From NCBI RefSeq assembly GCF_025947185.1, contig NZ_CP110001.1, positions 124,001 through 188,000 of the forward strand: DNA of 64,000 nucleotides, given 5' to 3'. The DNA is from Flavobacterium sp. N2038 (GTDB lineage: Bacteria; Bacteroidota; Bacteroidia; Flavobacteriales; Flavobacteriaceae). The position numbers and the translations under genes are program-made. The notes beneath the pieces are model-generated. The model was not told the DNA's origin. It did no database searches and was given only the letters and a program-made list of their open reading frames with translations. How positions within the stretch are numbered: position 1 is the first letter of the stretch; each line of letters opens with the position of its first letter. Below, piece after piece: positions 24,277-34,184 of this stretch.

Positions 24277-26412
24277 ATGATTCCACAATTATTTGTAGAA
24301 AAGATCGATTTAGGTGATGGCAGAAGCATCACAATCGAGACAGGACGTTTAGCTAAACAAGCTGATGGTTCTGTAGTAGTAAGAATGGGCGACACTATGA
24401 TCCTTGCAACAGCAGTTTCAGCTCGCACATCAAACCCAGGCGTTGATTTTTTACCATTAACGGTAGATTACCGCGAAAAATTCGCAGCAGCAGGTCGTTT
24501 CCCTGGAGGTTTCTTCAAGAGAGAAGCACGTCCAAGCGACAGCGAAGTATTAACAATGAGATTAGTAGACCGTGTATTGCGTCCGCTTTTCCCAGATGAT
24601 TACCATGCTGAAACACAAGTTATGATTCAGTTAATGTCTCATGACGAAGAAGTTATGCCAGATGCTTTAGCTGGTTTAGCTGCTTCTGCAGCATTAGCAG
24701 TTTCAGATATTCCATTCTATAACTTAATTTCTGAAGTACGTGTTGCACGTATCGACGGAAAATTAGTAATCAACCCAAGCAGAGAAGATTTAGAAAAATC
24801 AGACATTGATATGATGATTGGAGCTTCTATGGATTCTGTTGCCATGGTTGAAGGTGAGATGAAAGAAATTTCAGAAGCTGAAATGATCGAAGCTATTAAG
24901 TTTGCTCACGAAGCTATCAAAGTTCAAATTCAGGCACAATTACGTTTACAAGCTGCTTTTGGTAAAAAAGAAATTCGTACTTACGAAGGTGAGAAAGAAA
25001 ACGAAGAAATTTACAAAAAAGTAAAAGCTGCAGCATACGATAAAATCTATGCTATTGCAAAAGTTGGTTCAGCTAAACACGAAAGAGGTGCTGCATTTGC
25101 TGAAGTAAAAGAAGAAGTTAAAGCTTTATTTACTGAAGAAGAATTAGCTGCTGACGGTGATTTAGTTTCAAAATATTTCTACAAAACAAACAAAGAAGCT
25201 GTTCGTAATGTAGTATTAGAATTAGGTGTACGTTTAGATGGTAGAAAAACTACAGATATCAGACCAATCTGGTGTGAGACTGATTATTTACCAAGAGTTC
25301 ACGGTTCTTCTTTATTTACTCGTGGAGAAACTCAGGCTTTGGCAACTGTAACTTTAGGAACTTCCAGAGAAGCTAACCAGATCGATTCTCCATCTGAGCA
25401 AGGTGAAGAGAAATTCTACTTACACTATAACTTCCCTCCTTTCTCTACTGGTGAAGCAAAACCACTAAGAGGAACTTCAAGAAGAGAAGTTGGTCACGGT
25501 AACTTAGCTCAAAGAGCTTTAAAAAATATGATTCCTGCTGATTGTCCTTATACAATTCGTGTTGTTTCTGAGGTTTTAGAATCTAACGGTTCTTCTTCTA
25601 TGGCAACAGTTTGTGCCGGAACAATGGCTTTGATGGATGCTGGGGTTCAAATGGTAAAACCAGTTTCTGGGATTGCTATGGGATTGATTACTGACGGAGA
25701 GAAATTTGCTGTATTGTCTGATATTTTAGGTGACGAAGATCACTTAGGAGATATGGACTTTAAAGTAACCGGAACTGCTGACGGTATTACAGCTTGTCAA
25801 ATGGACATCAAAATTGATGGTTTACGTTATGACATTATGGAGCAAGCTTTAGCTCAAGCTCGTGATGGACGTTTACACATTTTAGGAAAATTAACTGAAA
25901 CTATCGCTGCACCAAGAGCTGACGTAAAAGCTCATGCACCAAAAATCATTACCAGAACTATTCCTGGAAACTTTATTGGAGCATTAATTGGACCTGGTGG
26001 AAAAGTAATTCAGGAATTACAAAAAGCTACCGGAACAACTATTGTAATCAACGAAGTTGATGAGCAAGGTGTTATCGAAATCTTGGGTACAGATCCTGCT
26101 GGAATTGAAGCGGTATTAGCAAAAATTGCTTCTATTACTTTCAAACCACAAATGGGAGAAGCTTACGAAGTAAAAGTGATCAAAATGCTTGATTTTGGAG
26201 CTGTAGTAGAATATACTGCTGCACCAGGAAACGAAGTATTGCTTCACGTATCTGAATTAGCTTGGGAGCGTACTGAAAATGTAGCTGATGTAGTTAAAAT
26301 GGGAGATGTTTTCCAAGTGAAATACTTAGGAGTTGACCCAAAAACTAAAAAAGAAAAAGTGTCTAAAAAAGCACTTGTTCCAAGACCTCCACGTGAGGAG
26401 AAAAAAGAGTAA
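24277..26412 (+). CDS. pnp: Polyribonucleotide nucleotidyltransferase (PNPase)
   Basis: A 711-residue protein with the full PNPase order: first RNase PH domain (about 12-145), helical linker, second RNase PH domain with the active-site region ([43 protein letters not shown]), KH domain (about 560-620, [16 protein letters not shown]) and S1 domain (about 630-700, [21 protein letters not shown]). It degrades RNA 3' to 5' by phosphorolysis, and may work in a degradosome. It follows rpsO, has a structured leader, and is closed by a strong terminator. Confidence 0.97.
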   Translation: MIPQLFVEKIDLGDGRSITIETGRLAKQADGSVVVRMGDTMILATAVSARTSNPGVDFLPLTVDYREKFAAAGRFPGGFFKREARPSDSEVLTMRLVDRVLRPLFPDDYHAETQVMIQLMSHDEEVMPDALAGLAASAALAVSDIPFYNLISEVRVARIDGKLVINPSREDLEKSDIDMMIGASMDSVAMVEGEMKEISEAEMIEAIKFAHEAIKVQIQAQLRLQAAFGKKEIRTYEGEKENEEIYKKVKAAAYDKIYAIAKVGSAKHERGAAFAEVKEEVKALFTEEELAADGDLVSKYFYKTNKEAVRNVVLELGVRLDGRKTTDIRPIWCETDYLPRVHGSSLFTRGETQALATVTLGTSREANQIDSPSEQGEEKFYLHYNFPPFSTGEAKPLRGTSRREVGHGNLAQRALKNMIPADCPYTIRVVSEVLESNGSSSMATVCAGTMALMDAGVQMVKPVSGIAMGLITDGEKFAVLSDILGDEDHLGDMDFKVTGTADGITACQMDIKIDGLRYDIMEQALAQARDGRLHILGKLTETIAAPRADVKAHAPKIITRTIPGNFIGALIGPGGKVIQELQKATGTTIVINEVDEQGVIEILGTDPAGIEAVLAKIASITFKPQMGEAYEVKVIKMLDFGAVVEYTAAPGNEVLLHVSELAWERTENVADVVKMGDVFQVKYLGVDPKTKKEKVSKKALVPRPPREEKKE

Positions 26413-26447
26413 TCAGATCTTAGTTTACTAAAGGTTTATTCATAGAT

Positions 26448-26479
26448 AAATCCCGTTTCATTTAACCGAAACGGGATTT
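26448..26479 (+). terminator. Intrinsic terminator after pnp
   Basis: AAATCCCGTTTC pairs with GAAACGGGATTT (12 bp) around an 8-base loop, followed by TTTTG. Confidence 0.9.
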
Positions 26480-26567
26480 TTTGTTTTTACATCTACTTTT
26501 CAACCTAAAACTACACGGTTAAAACACTAGACTACAACGTTTTCAGAAAACACATTATAGGTTAAAT

Positions 26568-26603
26568 AATGTTGTTGGTTTAAAAATCAATGTTGTTGGT
26601 TTA
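26568..26603 (+). promoter_or_regulatory. Direct repeat AATGTTGTTGGTTTA x2, 21 bp apart
   Basis: The 15-base unit occurs at 26568-26582 and 26589-26603, identical and exactly 21 bp (two helical turns) apart. It lies 70-105 bases upstream of the first gene of the duplicated receptor locus. Same-face direct repeats of this period are typical of two-component or LytTR-type activator sites. The equivalent region ahead of the second module (33218-33440) does not contain the unit. Confidence 0.5.
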
Positions 26604-26672
26604 ATTTATTTTTTTTTAAAACTTCATTAACATAGTTTTATATAGAAAACAGCTACACAAAACCACATATTG

Positions 26673-27476
26673 ATGAGAAAGGATATTGCACAGTCAAGAA
26701 TTAAAACAATATTATTTATTACTGTCTCTTTTAAATTCAAACTGTATTGCAAAAACCTACCATTAAAAATCACAAATTACTCAACAGTAATTTTCATCCT
26801 GCTATTCCTTTCAATCAACAGTTTTTCTCAAACTAATGAAAAAAAAGAAGTCTCTAATTATCTGGACAAAACAATTGGCGAAGAAATTTTAAACATCAAT
26901 AATGGCAAAATTCATATTGATCCATATAATCTTAAAAACGATCACAACTATTATTTAAATAAAAACTTCGTAAAAGGATCTGTTTTTTATGATAATCAAT
27001 TATATGAAAACATTCTCATAAAGTATGACATATATAAAGACCAACTTGTAAAATCATTCAAGAACAATAATACATTCGGTATAACGCTTATAAATGAAAA
27101 AACAGATTATTTTTTGATCGAAAATAAAAGATTTGTCAATATTGACAATAAGTATAAGTATCCAAAAGTCATCACCGGTTTTTTTGAAGAAAAATATTTA
27201 GGTAAAAATATCTCCCTGTACATTAAACCCTTTAAAACAGCAAAAGAAATTATTATTGAAAATAATTTATATACAGAATTCAAAGAATATAACAACTACC
27301 AACTTCTTTATAATTCAAAATTTACATCTGTAAACACACAGAAAGAAATCCTCACGATATTTCCTCAACTAAAAAAAGAAATAAAAGATTATTACAAAAA
27401 AAATAAAATCCCAGAAGAGGCAAGCCCATACCAGTTCAAAGCAGATTTAATAAAATTTATTGATAACAATTTATAA
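26673..27476 (+). CDS. Secreted protein of unknown family, first gene of receptor module 1
   Basis: A 267-residue protein, related along its length to the protein at 33441-34184: shared LNINNG..H..P (near 70), a YENILIKYDIYKDQL block (near 112) against YDNVLLKYDIHQDQL, KRFVN, and a C-terminal IFP.LKKEI..YYK. The hydrophobic segment with a SPI-like end (FILLFLSINSFSQ) comes only after 40 residues, so the true start may be downstream at a non-ATG codon; TTG at 26670 and ATG at 26673 are the only clear candidates. The fold seems all-beta and tyrosine-rich. I recall similar YENV.L.YDI proteins beside STN-type receptors, but no function is known. TBDR gene follows by 19 bases. Confidence 0.7.
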   Translation: MRKDIAQSRIKTILFITVSFKFKLYCKNLPLKITNYSTVIFILLFLSINSFSQTNEKKEVSNYLDKTIGEEILNINNGKIHIDPYNLKNDHNYYLNKNFVKGSVFYDNQLYENILIKYDIYKDQLVKSFKNNNTFGITLINEKTDYFLIENKRFVNIDNKYKYPKVITGFFEEKYLGKNISLYIKPFKTAKEIIIENNLYTEFKEYNNYQLLYNSKFTSVNTQKEILTIFPQLKKEIKDYYKKNKIPEEASPYQFKADLIKFIDNNL

Positions 27477-27495
27477 GCTCTATTCCAAAATCTAA

Positions 27496-30258
27496 ATGAA
27501 AAAACACTTTATCTTCTGTTTATTTTTGTTATTGCCAATCTTTCTTTTTTCTCAGGAAAAAAATATTTCTATAGAATATTCAAATGTAACACGAAAAAAA
27601 GCTATCGAAATACTAGAAAAAAACACTTCTTTTCACTTCTATTTTAAAGACCAATGGTTATCAGACAGTGAGCTTATTTCAGGCGAATTTAAGAATACCT
27701 CTATTTCAGTAATTTTAGATGCTATTTTGAATAACACGACCATAAATTACATTATTGACAACAACAATATTATTCTAAGCAATGGTCTTTTAATCTCAAA
27801 TATTATAACTGAAAAATATTTTGAACCGACCGATGATAAAAGTGTTAACAAGGCCACTAATTTGCCAATTATTCCAATTTATAATAAACAGTATCTAAAT
27901 GATTCTAAAAAAGACTCAGACTCTATTATTTCTCTTGGAAAACAGTCTTTGATAAACGCATCTCAAACCTATACTTTATCAGGCTACATTAAAGACAGGA
28001 TTACAGGAAAACCAGAATACAACATCACAATTAAAGTAAAAGACAAAGACATAAGTACAGTAAGTGATGTAAATGGTTATTACAGTTTTAGAGTTCCTGC
28101 AGGTATCAATATAATTGAGGCACAATCCATCAGTCATCAGTCAAAGGCTAAAAAAATTGTACTTTACAACAATGGGAAAGCTGATTTTAATTTGGATGAA
28201 AATGTAAATGCACTTAAAGAAGTTGTCATCGAAAATAAAAAAACAAGAAATGTAACCTCAGCAGTTGCAGGTCTTACCAGTATTGATATCGAAAACATCA
28301 AAAATGTGCCTTTAATTTTGGGCGAAAGAGACATTTTTAAAGTTGCTACAACACTTCCGGGGATAAAAACTGCAGGAGAAGGTTCTGCGGGCTTTAATGT
28401 ACGAGGAGGAAAAGATGATCAAAACTTATTTTTATTAGACAACGCTTCTTTATACAACCCATCTCACTTTTTAGGCTTCTTTTCTTCTGTCAATCCTTTT
28501 ACAACAAAAAAAGCCGACATATACAAAGGAAGTATTCCTGCTGAGTTTGGAGGAAGACTTTCTTCTGTTTTTGATATTAAATCAAAAAATGGAAATACCG
28601 AAAAAGTTTCTGGTGAAGCCGGAATTGGGCCTGTAATGAGCAATGTTACTCTTGAAATTCCGATCGTAAAAGGAAAATCAAGCTTATTATTTGGTGGCAG
28701 AGCAAGTTATTCTGACTGGATTCTGAGAACTATTAAAGATCCTGAACTAGATAATAGTCAAGCCTCTTTTTATGATGTGATTTTAAAATACAATCATCAA
28801 ATCAGTAAAAAAGATAATCTCGAAACCTCTCTGTATTATAGTCATGATAAATACAGCATTAACTCAGATTCCATCTACAAATACAACAACTTATTAGCAA
28901 CCGTAAAATGGGATCATGATTTTAATGCAAAAAATAAATCTTCCCTAATTGTTACCAATAGTCAGTATAATTTTAACATCGATTACGATTCTCAGCCTGA
29001 AAAATCATTTGATTACGGCTATAAAATCAATGAAACTCAGTTTGTTTTTAAAATGAGATACAATCTCAATGAAAAACATTCCTTTAATTATGGCGTTAGC
29101 AGCAAAATGTATAATGTTAAACCTGGCTTCCTCAAATCAACAGGTGACAACTCTCTGATTAAAGATATTACACTTGAAAAGGAAAAAGCTTTAGAATCGG
29201 CTTTATTCTTTACCGAAAATTATAAGGTCAGTGATAAACTTTTAATTGATCTAGGTTTGCGTTATTCTTTTTATTCTGCACTTGGCCCTTCTACGCAAAA
29301 CATCTATCAGGATGACCGCCCAAAATCTGACAAAACTGTTATTGATACCAAGATCTACAATAATAATGAGTCTATAAAAACGTATGGAGGTTTTGAGCCC
29401 AGAATTTCAGCGCGATATTTTATACTTCCGGATTTATCTGTAAAAGCAAGTTTTGACAGAACCTATCAATACATGCATTTACTATCAACTAATACCACAC
29501 AATCTCCTATGGATGTATGGAAACTTTCTGATTTAAATACTGAGCCACAATCTTCCAATCAGTTTTCGTTAGGGTTTTTCAAAAATATAATTCAAAAATC
29601 ATTAGAACTAAGTATAGAAGGTTATTATAAACGCTCAAAAAACATTCTGGATTATAAAGTTGGTGCCGAATTATTTTTGAACGAAAACATCGAAACGGAA
29701 CTTCTTCAGGGAGAAGGAAAAGCCTATGGAGTTGAATTTTTGATCAAAAAAGAAAAAGGAAATTTTAATGGCTGGTTAAGCTATACTTATTCCAGAGCCT
29801 TAATAAAACTTGACAGTAGATTTGATGCTGAAAAAATAAACAACGGAGATTATTTCCCTACAAATTATGACAAACCGCATGATTTTAGCGCTATTTTAAA
29901 CTACAAATTCACAAAGAGATACAGTTTGTCAACCAATTTTGTTTACCAAACCGGCAGACCTGTCACTTTTCCGATTGGGTCGTATGATTTTGCAGGAGAG
30001 GATTTTACTTTATATAGTAATCGCAACCAATATAGAATTCCGGATTATTACAGATTGGATATTGGTCTCAATTTTGAAGGAAATCACAAAATAAAAAAAC
30101 TCGCACATAGTTTCTGGAATCTTTCAGTCTACAATGTTCTGGGAAGAAACAACCCGTATAATGTTTATTTTGTTACTGAAGATAGAAAAATCAAGGCATA
30201 CAAAACATCTATTTTTTCTGTTCCAATTCCGACAATAACCTATAACATTAAATTTTAA
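27496..30258 (+). CDS. TonB-dependent receptor with STN and carboxypeptidase-like domains (module 1)
   Basis: A 920-residue outer-membrane receptor: signal peptide (MKKHFIFCLFLLLPIFLFSQ), STN domain (about 22-92, ending NNNIILSNG), a linker, a carboxypeptidase-regulatory-like beta sandwich (about 153-235, LSGYIKDRITGKPEYN), plug (about 250-365, FNVRGGKDDQNLFLLD and IPAEFGGRLSSVFDI) and a barrel ending PIPTITYNIKF. The STN domain usually contacts a FecR-type anti-sigma factor; no FecI or FecR gene is near. LKEVVIENKK could be the TonB box. It is closely similar to the receptor at 34185, and sits between the unknown secreted protein and a DUF4249 lipoprotein. No SusD gene is present, so it is not a standard SusCD glycan transporter. 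Confidence 0.92.
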   Translation: MKKHFIFCLFLLLPIFLFSQEKNISIEYSNVTRKKAIEILEKNTSFHFYFKDQWLSDSELISGEFKNTSISVILDAILNNTTINYIIDNNNIILSNGLLISNIITEKYFEPTDDKSVNKATNLPIIPIYNKQYLNDSKKDSDSIISLGKQSLINASQTYTLSGYIKDRITGKPEYNITIKVKDKDISTVSDVNGYYSFRVPAGINIIEAQSISHQSKAKKIVLYNNGKADFNLDENVNALKEVVIENKKTRNVTSAVAGLTSIDIENIKNVPLILGERDIFKVATTLPGIKTAGEGSAGFNVRGGKDDQNLFLLDNASLYNPSHFLGFFSSVNPFTTKKADIYKGSIPAEFGGRLSSVFDIKSKNGNTEKVSGEAGIGPVMSNVTLEIPIVKGKSSLLFGGRASYSDWILRTIKDPELDNSQASFYDVILKYNHQISKKDNLETSLYYSHDKYSINSDSIYKYNNLLATVKWDHDFNAKNKSSLIVTNSQYNFNIDYDSQPEKSFDYGYKINETQFVFKMRYNLNEKHSFNYGVSSKMYNVKPGFLKSTGDNSLIKDITLEKEKALESALFFTENYKVSDKLLIDLGLRYSFYSALGPSTQNIYQDDRPKSDKTVIDTKIYNNNESIKTYGGFEPRISARYFILPDLSVKASFDRTYQYMHLLSTNTTQSPMDVWKLSDLNTEPQSSNQFSLGFFKNIIQKSLELSIEGYYKRSKNILDYKVGAELFLNENIETELLQGEGKAYGVEFLIKKEKGNFNGWLSYTYSRALIKLDSRFDAEKINNGDYFPTNYDKPHDFSAILNYKFTKRYSLSTNFVYQTGRPVTFPIGSYDFAGEDFTLYSNRNQYRIPDYYRLDIGLNFEGNHKIKKLAHSFWNLSVYNVLGRNNPYNVYFVTEDRKIKAYKTSIFSVPIPTITYNIKF

Positions 30259-30276
30259 TTCATCTATCACATCAAT

Positions 30277-31449
30277 ATGAATGTATCAATAATCAAAAAA
30301 ATGACGTTGGCTCTTTTTGTTTGTGTTATTTTATCGGGCTGCACAGAACAATACGTTTTTCAAAACCAGGATTTTGAAGACGCAATGATTGTCGAAGCCA
30401 CATTAACAAATGAATTAAAACATCATGAAATAAACATTTCAAGAACCAGACTTCTTAACGATACTATAAAAATTGCCGAGTCTGGAGCTAACGTTACTGT
30501 TGTTGACAGCGACAGTAATGAATTTCATTTTGATGAAAAAGACGGAAAATATATTTCTTCAAATGAATTTAAAATAGAACCAAATAAGAACTACCAATTA
30601 AAAATAACAACCAAATCCGGAAAATCATATATTTCTTCACCAGAAACTTTAACTACACCAAACACTATTGATTTAGAAGCTAAAGTGGCTGAAAAAGATG
30701 GCATACAAGGTGTTCAGATTAATGTTAAAAGTTTTGATCCTGCAAATACATCTAAATATTATCGTTATGAATATGACGAGACTTATAAAGTACAAACTGT
30801 TTACAATACAACAGAACGTGTAGAATTAGTACCTTATCAAAATACGTTTAAAATGATTATAGTCCCGGCCGAACCAAATACTCATATTTGCTACAGCACA
30901 AAACATTCGACTGGCATTATACAAACAAATACAAAAGATTTAACCGAAGACCGCGTAAACTTTCCTGTTCGCTTTATTGACAAATCAAATTATATAATCG
31001 CTTATCGTTACAGTATTTTGGTTTCTCAGTACACGCAAAATCAATCTGCTTACGATTACTATAATACATCCAAAAAAATGATAGATTCAGGAGAATTGTT
31101 ATCTCCAAACCAGCCCGGATACATTATCGGAAATATCAAATCAACTTCAGATTCATCAGAAAAAGTGGTCGGTTTCTTTGAGGTTGCCTCGGTTTCAAAA
31201 AAAAGAATCTTTTTCAATTTTAACGACATTTTTCCATCAGATGATCCAACGCTATTCTTTAGAAAATGCGAGCCAGAAGAAATCCAGTTTAGTGTAATAC
31301 CCATGGACAATTATAAAGTACTCACCACTCATGTTTATATAGGAGGAGGTCCGGGAATGTCTCCAACATCATACTGGATGGTTGAAAAAGAATGCGGAGA
31401 TTGTACATCATTTTCTTCTAACGTAATACCTTCATTTTGGGAAAATTAA
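30277..31449 (+). CDS. DUF4249 lipoprotein (module 1)
   Basis: A 390-residue lipoprotein: lipobox LSGC with Cys22, then the family start TEQYVFQNQDFEDAMIVEA. It matches DUF4249 (a family encoded beside TonB receptors in Bacteroidota), with Ig-like beta-rich N-terminal part (ANVTVVDSDSNEFHFDEKDGKY, NYQLKITTKSGKSY) and a distinctive end CGDCTSFSSNVIPSFWEN. It probably sits on the outer-membrane surface and captures or delivers the ligand of the receptor encoded 18 bases upstream, the place SusD has in other systems; that role is inference. ATG at 30301 would shorten the signal peptide. Its end overlaps the next gene by 13 bases. Confidence 0.88.
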   Translation: MNVSIIKKMTLALFVCVILSGCTEQYVFQNQDFEDAMIVEATLTNELKHHEINISRTRLLNDTIKIAESGANVTVVDSDSNEFHFDEKDGKYISSNEFKIEPNKNYQLKITTKSGKSYISSPETLTTPNTIDLEAKVAEKDGIQGVQINVKSFDPANTSKYYRYEYDETYKVQTVYNTTERVELVPYQNTFKMIIVPAEPNTHICYSTKHSTGIIQTNTKDLTEDRVNFPVRFIDKSNYIIAYRYSILVSQYTQNQSAYDYYNTSKKMIDSGELLSPNQPGYIIGNIKSTSDSSEKVVGFFEVASVSKKRIFFNFNDIFPSDDPTLFFRKCEPEEIQFSVIPMDNYKVLTTHVYIGGGPGMSPTSYWMVEKECGDCTSFSSNVIPSFWEN

Positions 31450-33125
31450 ACATACAATTAGCTTTTTTACTGTTATTAGTAAATTTCACTTTTAAAAGTA
31501 GTGCTCAAAATAATACTGCTTTGGGTGCGGAATCAATATTAGTTAAAACTAATACTTCGGTAATCTTAACCGGCGAAACATTATATTACCAATTGTACTG
31601 TTTAAATAAAACGAATGTATTTTCTGATATCAGTGAAATTGCATATTTAGAAGTAATTAACGATCAGAAAGAAAGTGTATTTAAAAATAAAATTAGTCTG
31701 AAAAACGGAATTGGATCAGGCGATTATTTTATTCCAACAGTATTAAAAACGGGAAACTATAAGCTTATTGCCTATACAAACTGGATGTTAAACAATAGTC
31801 AGAATAACTTTTTTGAAAAAGACTTTACCATCATAAATCCATTTCAGGAACATATAAACATGACTATTGATAGTACATCTGTAAAAACTGGCGTTTATAA
31901 AAATGGAACCCAAAATACATCTGAAAACATTCTTTTAAGTCTTGACAAAGAAAAATATTCTAAAAGAGAAAAAGCCACTCTTGTAATACCAAAAGCATTA
32001 GATAAAGGAAACTATTTTTTAAATATCAAAAAAATAGATCTTATCCCTACATACCCAAGTAACGAAACTATTAATACTTATGTAAATCTAAAACAAGAAA
32101 TAAAGGTACTTCCAGAAACAAGAGGCGAAATTATAACCGGATATATAACTCCAAAATCTGGAGCTTCTAATTTAGACTCTAAAATAGTTACACTATCTAT
32201 TCCTGGAAAAAATTTCATCTTCAAAACAACCCAAACAGATAGCAACGGAAAATTCATTTTTTTAATTGATAAACAAACCAGTACATCAGATTGTTATGTA
32301 CAATTATCAGAACCTGACAAAGAAAACTATACTATTGCAATAGATAAAACGCCAGGTCCGGATTTATCGAATTTGATTTTCTCCAATAAAACCTCTATTT
32401 CCAGCAAAAATTTGAAAGCAATTCAAGAGCGCTCATTGGCAACTCAGGTAGAGAACGTTTATTTTTCACAAAAAAAAGACAGTCTTATCGAAGCTATCCA
32501 TACAGATTTCTTTTTTCAGCCTACCGAAAAAAAATATAATCTCGATGATTTCGAAAGATTTAGAACGTTTAAAGAAACAATAATAGAAATTGTTACTGAA
32601 CTTAATTTTAAAGATTACAATCAGCTTCCGGCACTATACTTAAGCGATTCCAGATACAATATTATACAATCTCCTGAACCTTGTCTGATTTTGGTTGACG
32701 GACTACAAATTCAGGATATAAATGCACTATTAAATTATAATGCCTATCAAATTCAAAATATTAGCGTTGTTAACAGACCCTACTGTTATGGCCCTAAAAT
32801 ATTCAACGGAATTGTCAGTATTATTACAAAAAACAACGATTTTGCAACTATTTATACTGATAAAAGCATTTTAAAAACGACAATCTTAAGGCCTGAACCT
32901 GCAAAAGTTTATTTTGAACCACAATATGAAACATCAAATGCGCTTAGCCGAATTCCTGATTACAGACATCAATTACTTTGGAAACCAAATATAGCTTTTA
33001 AAAATAGCGAAATGGCTATCTCTTTTTATACCTCTGATATTTCCGGAGATTATGAAATCATCCTGGAAGGAATTACCGAAACCGGAAATTATGTTCATTT
33101 TTATAAAACATTCAAAACTGAATAA
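31437..33125 (+). CDS. Macroglobulin-like (MG2)/plug-like secreted protein (module 1)
   Basis: A 562-residue exported protein starting at TTG (MGKLNIQLAFLLLLVNFTFKSSAQ signal peptide). Residues about 30-130 look like an MG2 beta sandwich (SVILTGETLYYQLYCLN, GDYFIPTVLKTGNYKLIAYT). A second beta domain follows (about 225-300, EIITGYITPKSG), then a short TonB-plug-like domain (about 415-475, ILVDGLQIQDINALLNY and YGPKIFNGIVSIITKNND) and a final beta domain (RIPDYRHQLLWKPNIAF, SFYTSDISGDYEIILEG). Bacteroidota encode such MG2-plug proteins next to surface loci; their role is not known. It has no barrel. It overlaps the DUF4249 gene and is closed by a terminator. Confidence 0.75.
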   Translation: MGKLNIQLAFLLLLVNFTFKSSAQNNTALGAESILVKTNTSVILTGETLYYQLYCLNKTNVFSDISEIAYLEVINDQKESVFKNKISLKNGIGSGDYFIPTVLKTGNYKLIAYTNWMLNNSQNNFFEKDFTIINPFQEHINMTIDSTSVKTGVYKNGTQNTSENILLSLDKEKYSKREKATLVIPKALDKGNYFLNIKKIDLIPTYPSNETINTYVNLKQEIKVLPETRGEIITGYITPKSGASNLDSKIVTLSIPGKNFIFKTTQTDSNGKFIFLIDKQTSTSDCYVQLSEPDKENYTIAIDKTPGPDLSNLIFSNKTSISSKNLKAIQERSLATQVENVYFSQKKDSLIEAIHTDFFFQPTEKKYNLDDFERFRTFKETIIEIVTELNFKDYNQLPALYLSDSRYNIIQSPEPCLILVDGLQIQDINALLNYNAYQIQNISVVNRPYCYGPKIFNGIVSIITKNNDFATIYTDKSILKTTILRPEPAKVYFEPQYETSNALSRIPDYRHQLLWKPNIAFKNSEMAISFYTSDISGDYEIILEGITETGNYVHFYKTFKTE

Positions 33126-33175
33126 ATAAATCAAATCTCCTAAAACGGAATCTTTGACCTAATAAAGATTTACTA

Positions 33176-33217
33176 GCTAAAAGCCCCGGTTCAAATAAAT
33201 GAATTGGGGTTTTTAGC
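33176..33217 (+). terminator. Terminator after receptor module 1
   Basis: A 17-bp stem (33176-33192 with 33201-33217; three G.U pairs) containing CCCC/GGGG and ending in a T-rich arm separates the two modules. It makes each module an independent transcription unit. Confidence 0.75.
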
Positions 33218-33392
33218 TTTATTTTAATGCTCCATAAATTTCATATAACAATATAATCTAAGAACAAAATTTACTCTGAGTACATTAAAAAGCTCGTTCC
33301 TGATTGCGAAGTTTGTCGTATTTTTTTTCATAAAAAAGCGATATTTTGTTATATTTTAACAATTGTTCATGCTTTTTGTAAGATTATTTTAA

Positions 33393-33400
33393 TAAATTTG
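33393..33400 (+). promoter_or_regulatory. -7 box (TAAATTTG) for receptor module 2
   Basis: A perfect TAnnTTTG lies 41 bases before the TTG start of module 2. TTTG at 33375-33378 is closer than usual for a -33 element (14 bases). The rest of the 315-base gap, apart from the terminator, holds no gene; AACAATTGTT at 33358-33367 is a small palindrome. Confidence 0.45.
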
Positions 33401-33440
33401 AAAAACCACCAAAAAACGAACCTTAAAACCACTAAATCCT

Positions 33441-34184
33441 TTGAAAAATTATCAAAAGAAGGCTTTATATTTATTAATATTTAGTACCATCTCAAACGTT
33501 TCGTATTTATATTCCCAATCTTCTGACAAATCCTCAATTTACGAATTCTTCGACAACAATGTTGGCAGGGATAACTTAAACATAAACAATGGGGTTCTGC
33601 ATAGTGAACCTTTTAGACCAATTGCCGATAAACACAGGTACTACATCAACGAGTTTAATTCCGGGAGTTTAGGTTTTGAAGATGAAATTTACGACAACGT
33701 TCTGCTTAAATATGATATTCATCAGGATCAGTTAATCTTCAAACAAAACGATCAAACAGATAATCTTGCCATTAATCTGATAAAAGACAAGGTCAATTTC
33801 TTTAGTATTAAAAACAAAAAGTTTGTCAATTTAAAATCTGAGACATTAAAATTCCCCGGTATCGTAAATGGAATTTATGAGGAAAGTTATGTTGGAGATC
33901 TGGTATCGCTATATATAAAACATCATAAAGAAAAGATCAAGGTTTTTCAATCAGATGGTGTCTACTACAATTTCATCTACAAAAACGATTATATCATCAA
34001 GTACAACAATTATTTTTATAAGGTTGAATCTGAAAAAGAGGTAAAAAAGATATTTCCTTCTGTCAAAAAAGAAATTAATAATTATTATAAAATTGACAAA
34101 AAGTTAGAGCGTTCAGACAAAACTCAATTCATGGAAAATCTGACAAAGCAAATCAATAGTTTTTTAAAAAAAAGTTCGACATAA
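33441..34184 (+). CDS. Secreted protein of unknown family, first gene of receptor module 2
   Basis: A 247-residue paralogue of the protein at 26673-27476. It starts at TTG with a clear signal peptide (MKNYQKKALYLLIFSTISNVSYLYSQ). The shared core is NLNINNGVLHSEPF, an aromatic YYINEF turn, YDNVLLKYDIHQDQL, KKFVNLK and KIFPSVKKEINNYYK; it has no cysteines that I can see in the mature part and seems all beta with a helical end. Its stop codon is followed immediately by the receptor ATG, so the two are translated together. The constant place ahead of an STN receptor hints at a periplasmic or surface helper. Function unknown. Confidence 0.75.
   Translation: MKNYQKKALYLLIFSTISNVSYLYSQSSDKSSIYEFFDNNVGRDNLNINNGVLHSEPFRPIADKHRYYINEFNSGSLGFEDEIYDNVLLKYDIHQDQLIFKQNDQTDNLAINLIKDKVNFFSIKNKKFVNLKSETLKFPGIVNGIYEESYVGDLVSLYIKHHKEKIKVFQSDGVYYNFIYKNDYIIKYNNYFYKVESEKEVKKIFPSVKKEINNYYKIDKKLERSDKTQFMENLTKQINSFLKKSST

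Noticed and set aside
24156..24428. Minus-strand frame of 90 codons over the pnp leader
   Set aside because: Its valine- and cysteine-rich stretch only mirrors the CAA repeats and the pnp start; no promoter or homology.
21487..26412. A PEP-CTERM-type substrate near XrtF
   Set aside because: None of the nearby secreted proteins ends in a motif, helix and basic tail.
26568..26603. The repeated AATGTTGTTGGTTTA unit as a CRISPR or att site
   Set aside because: Only two copies with a six-base gap, no cas genes, no integrase and no tRNA nearby; a regulator site is the simpler reading.
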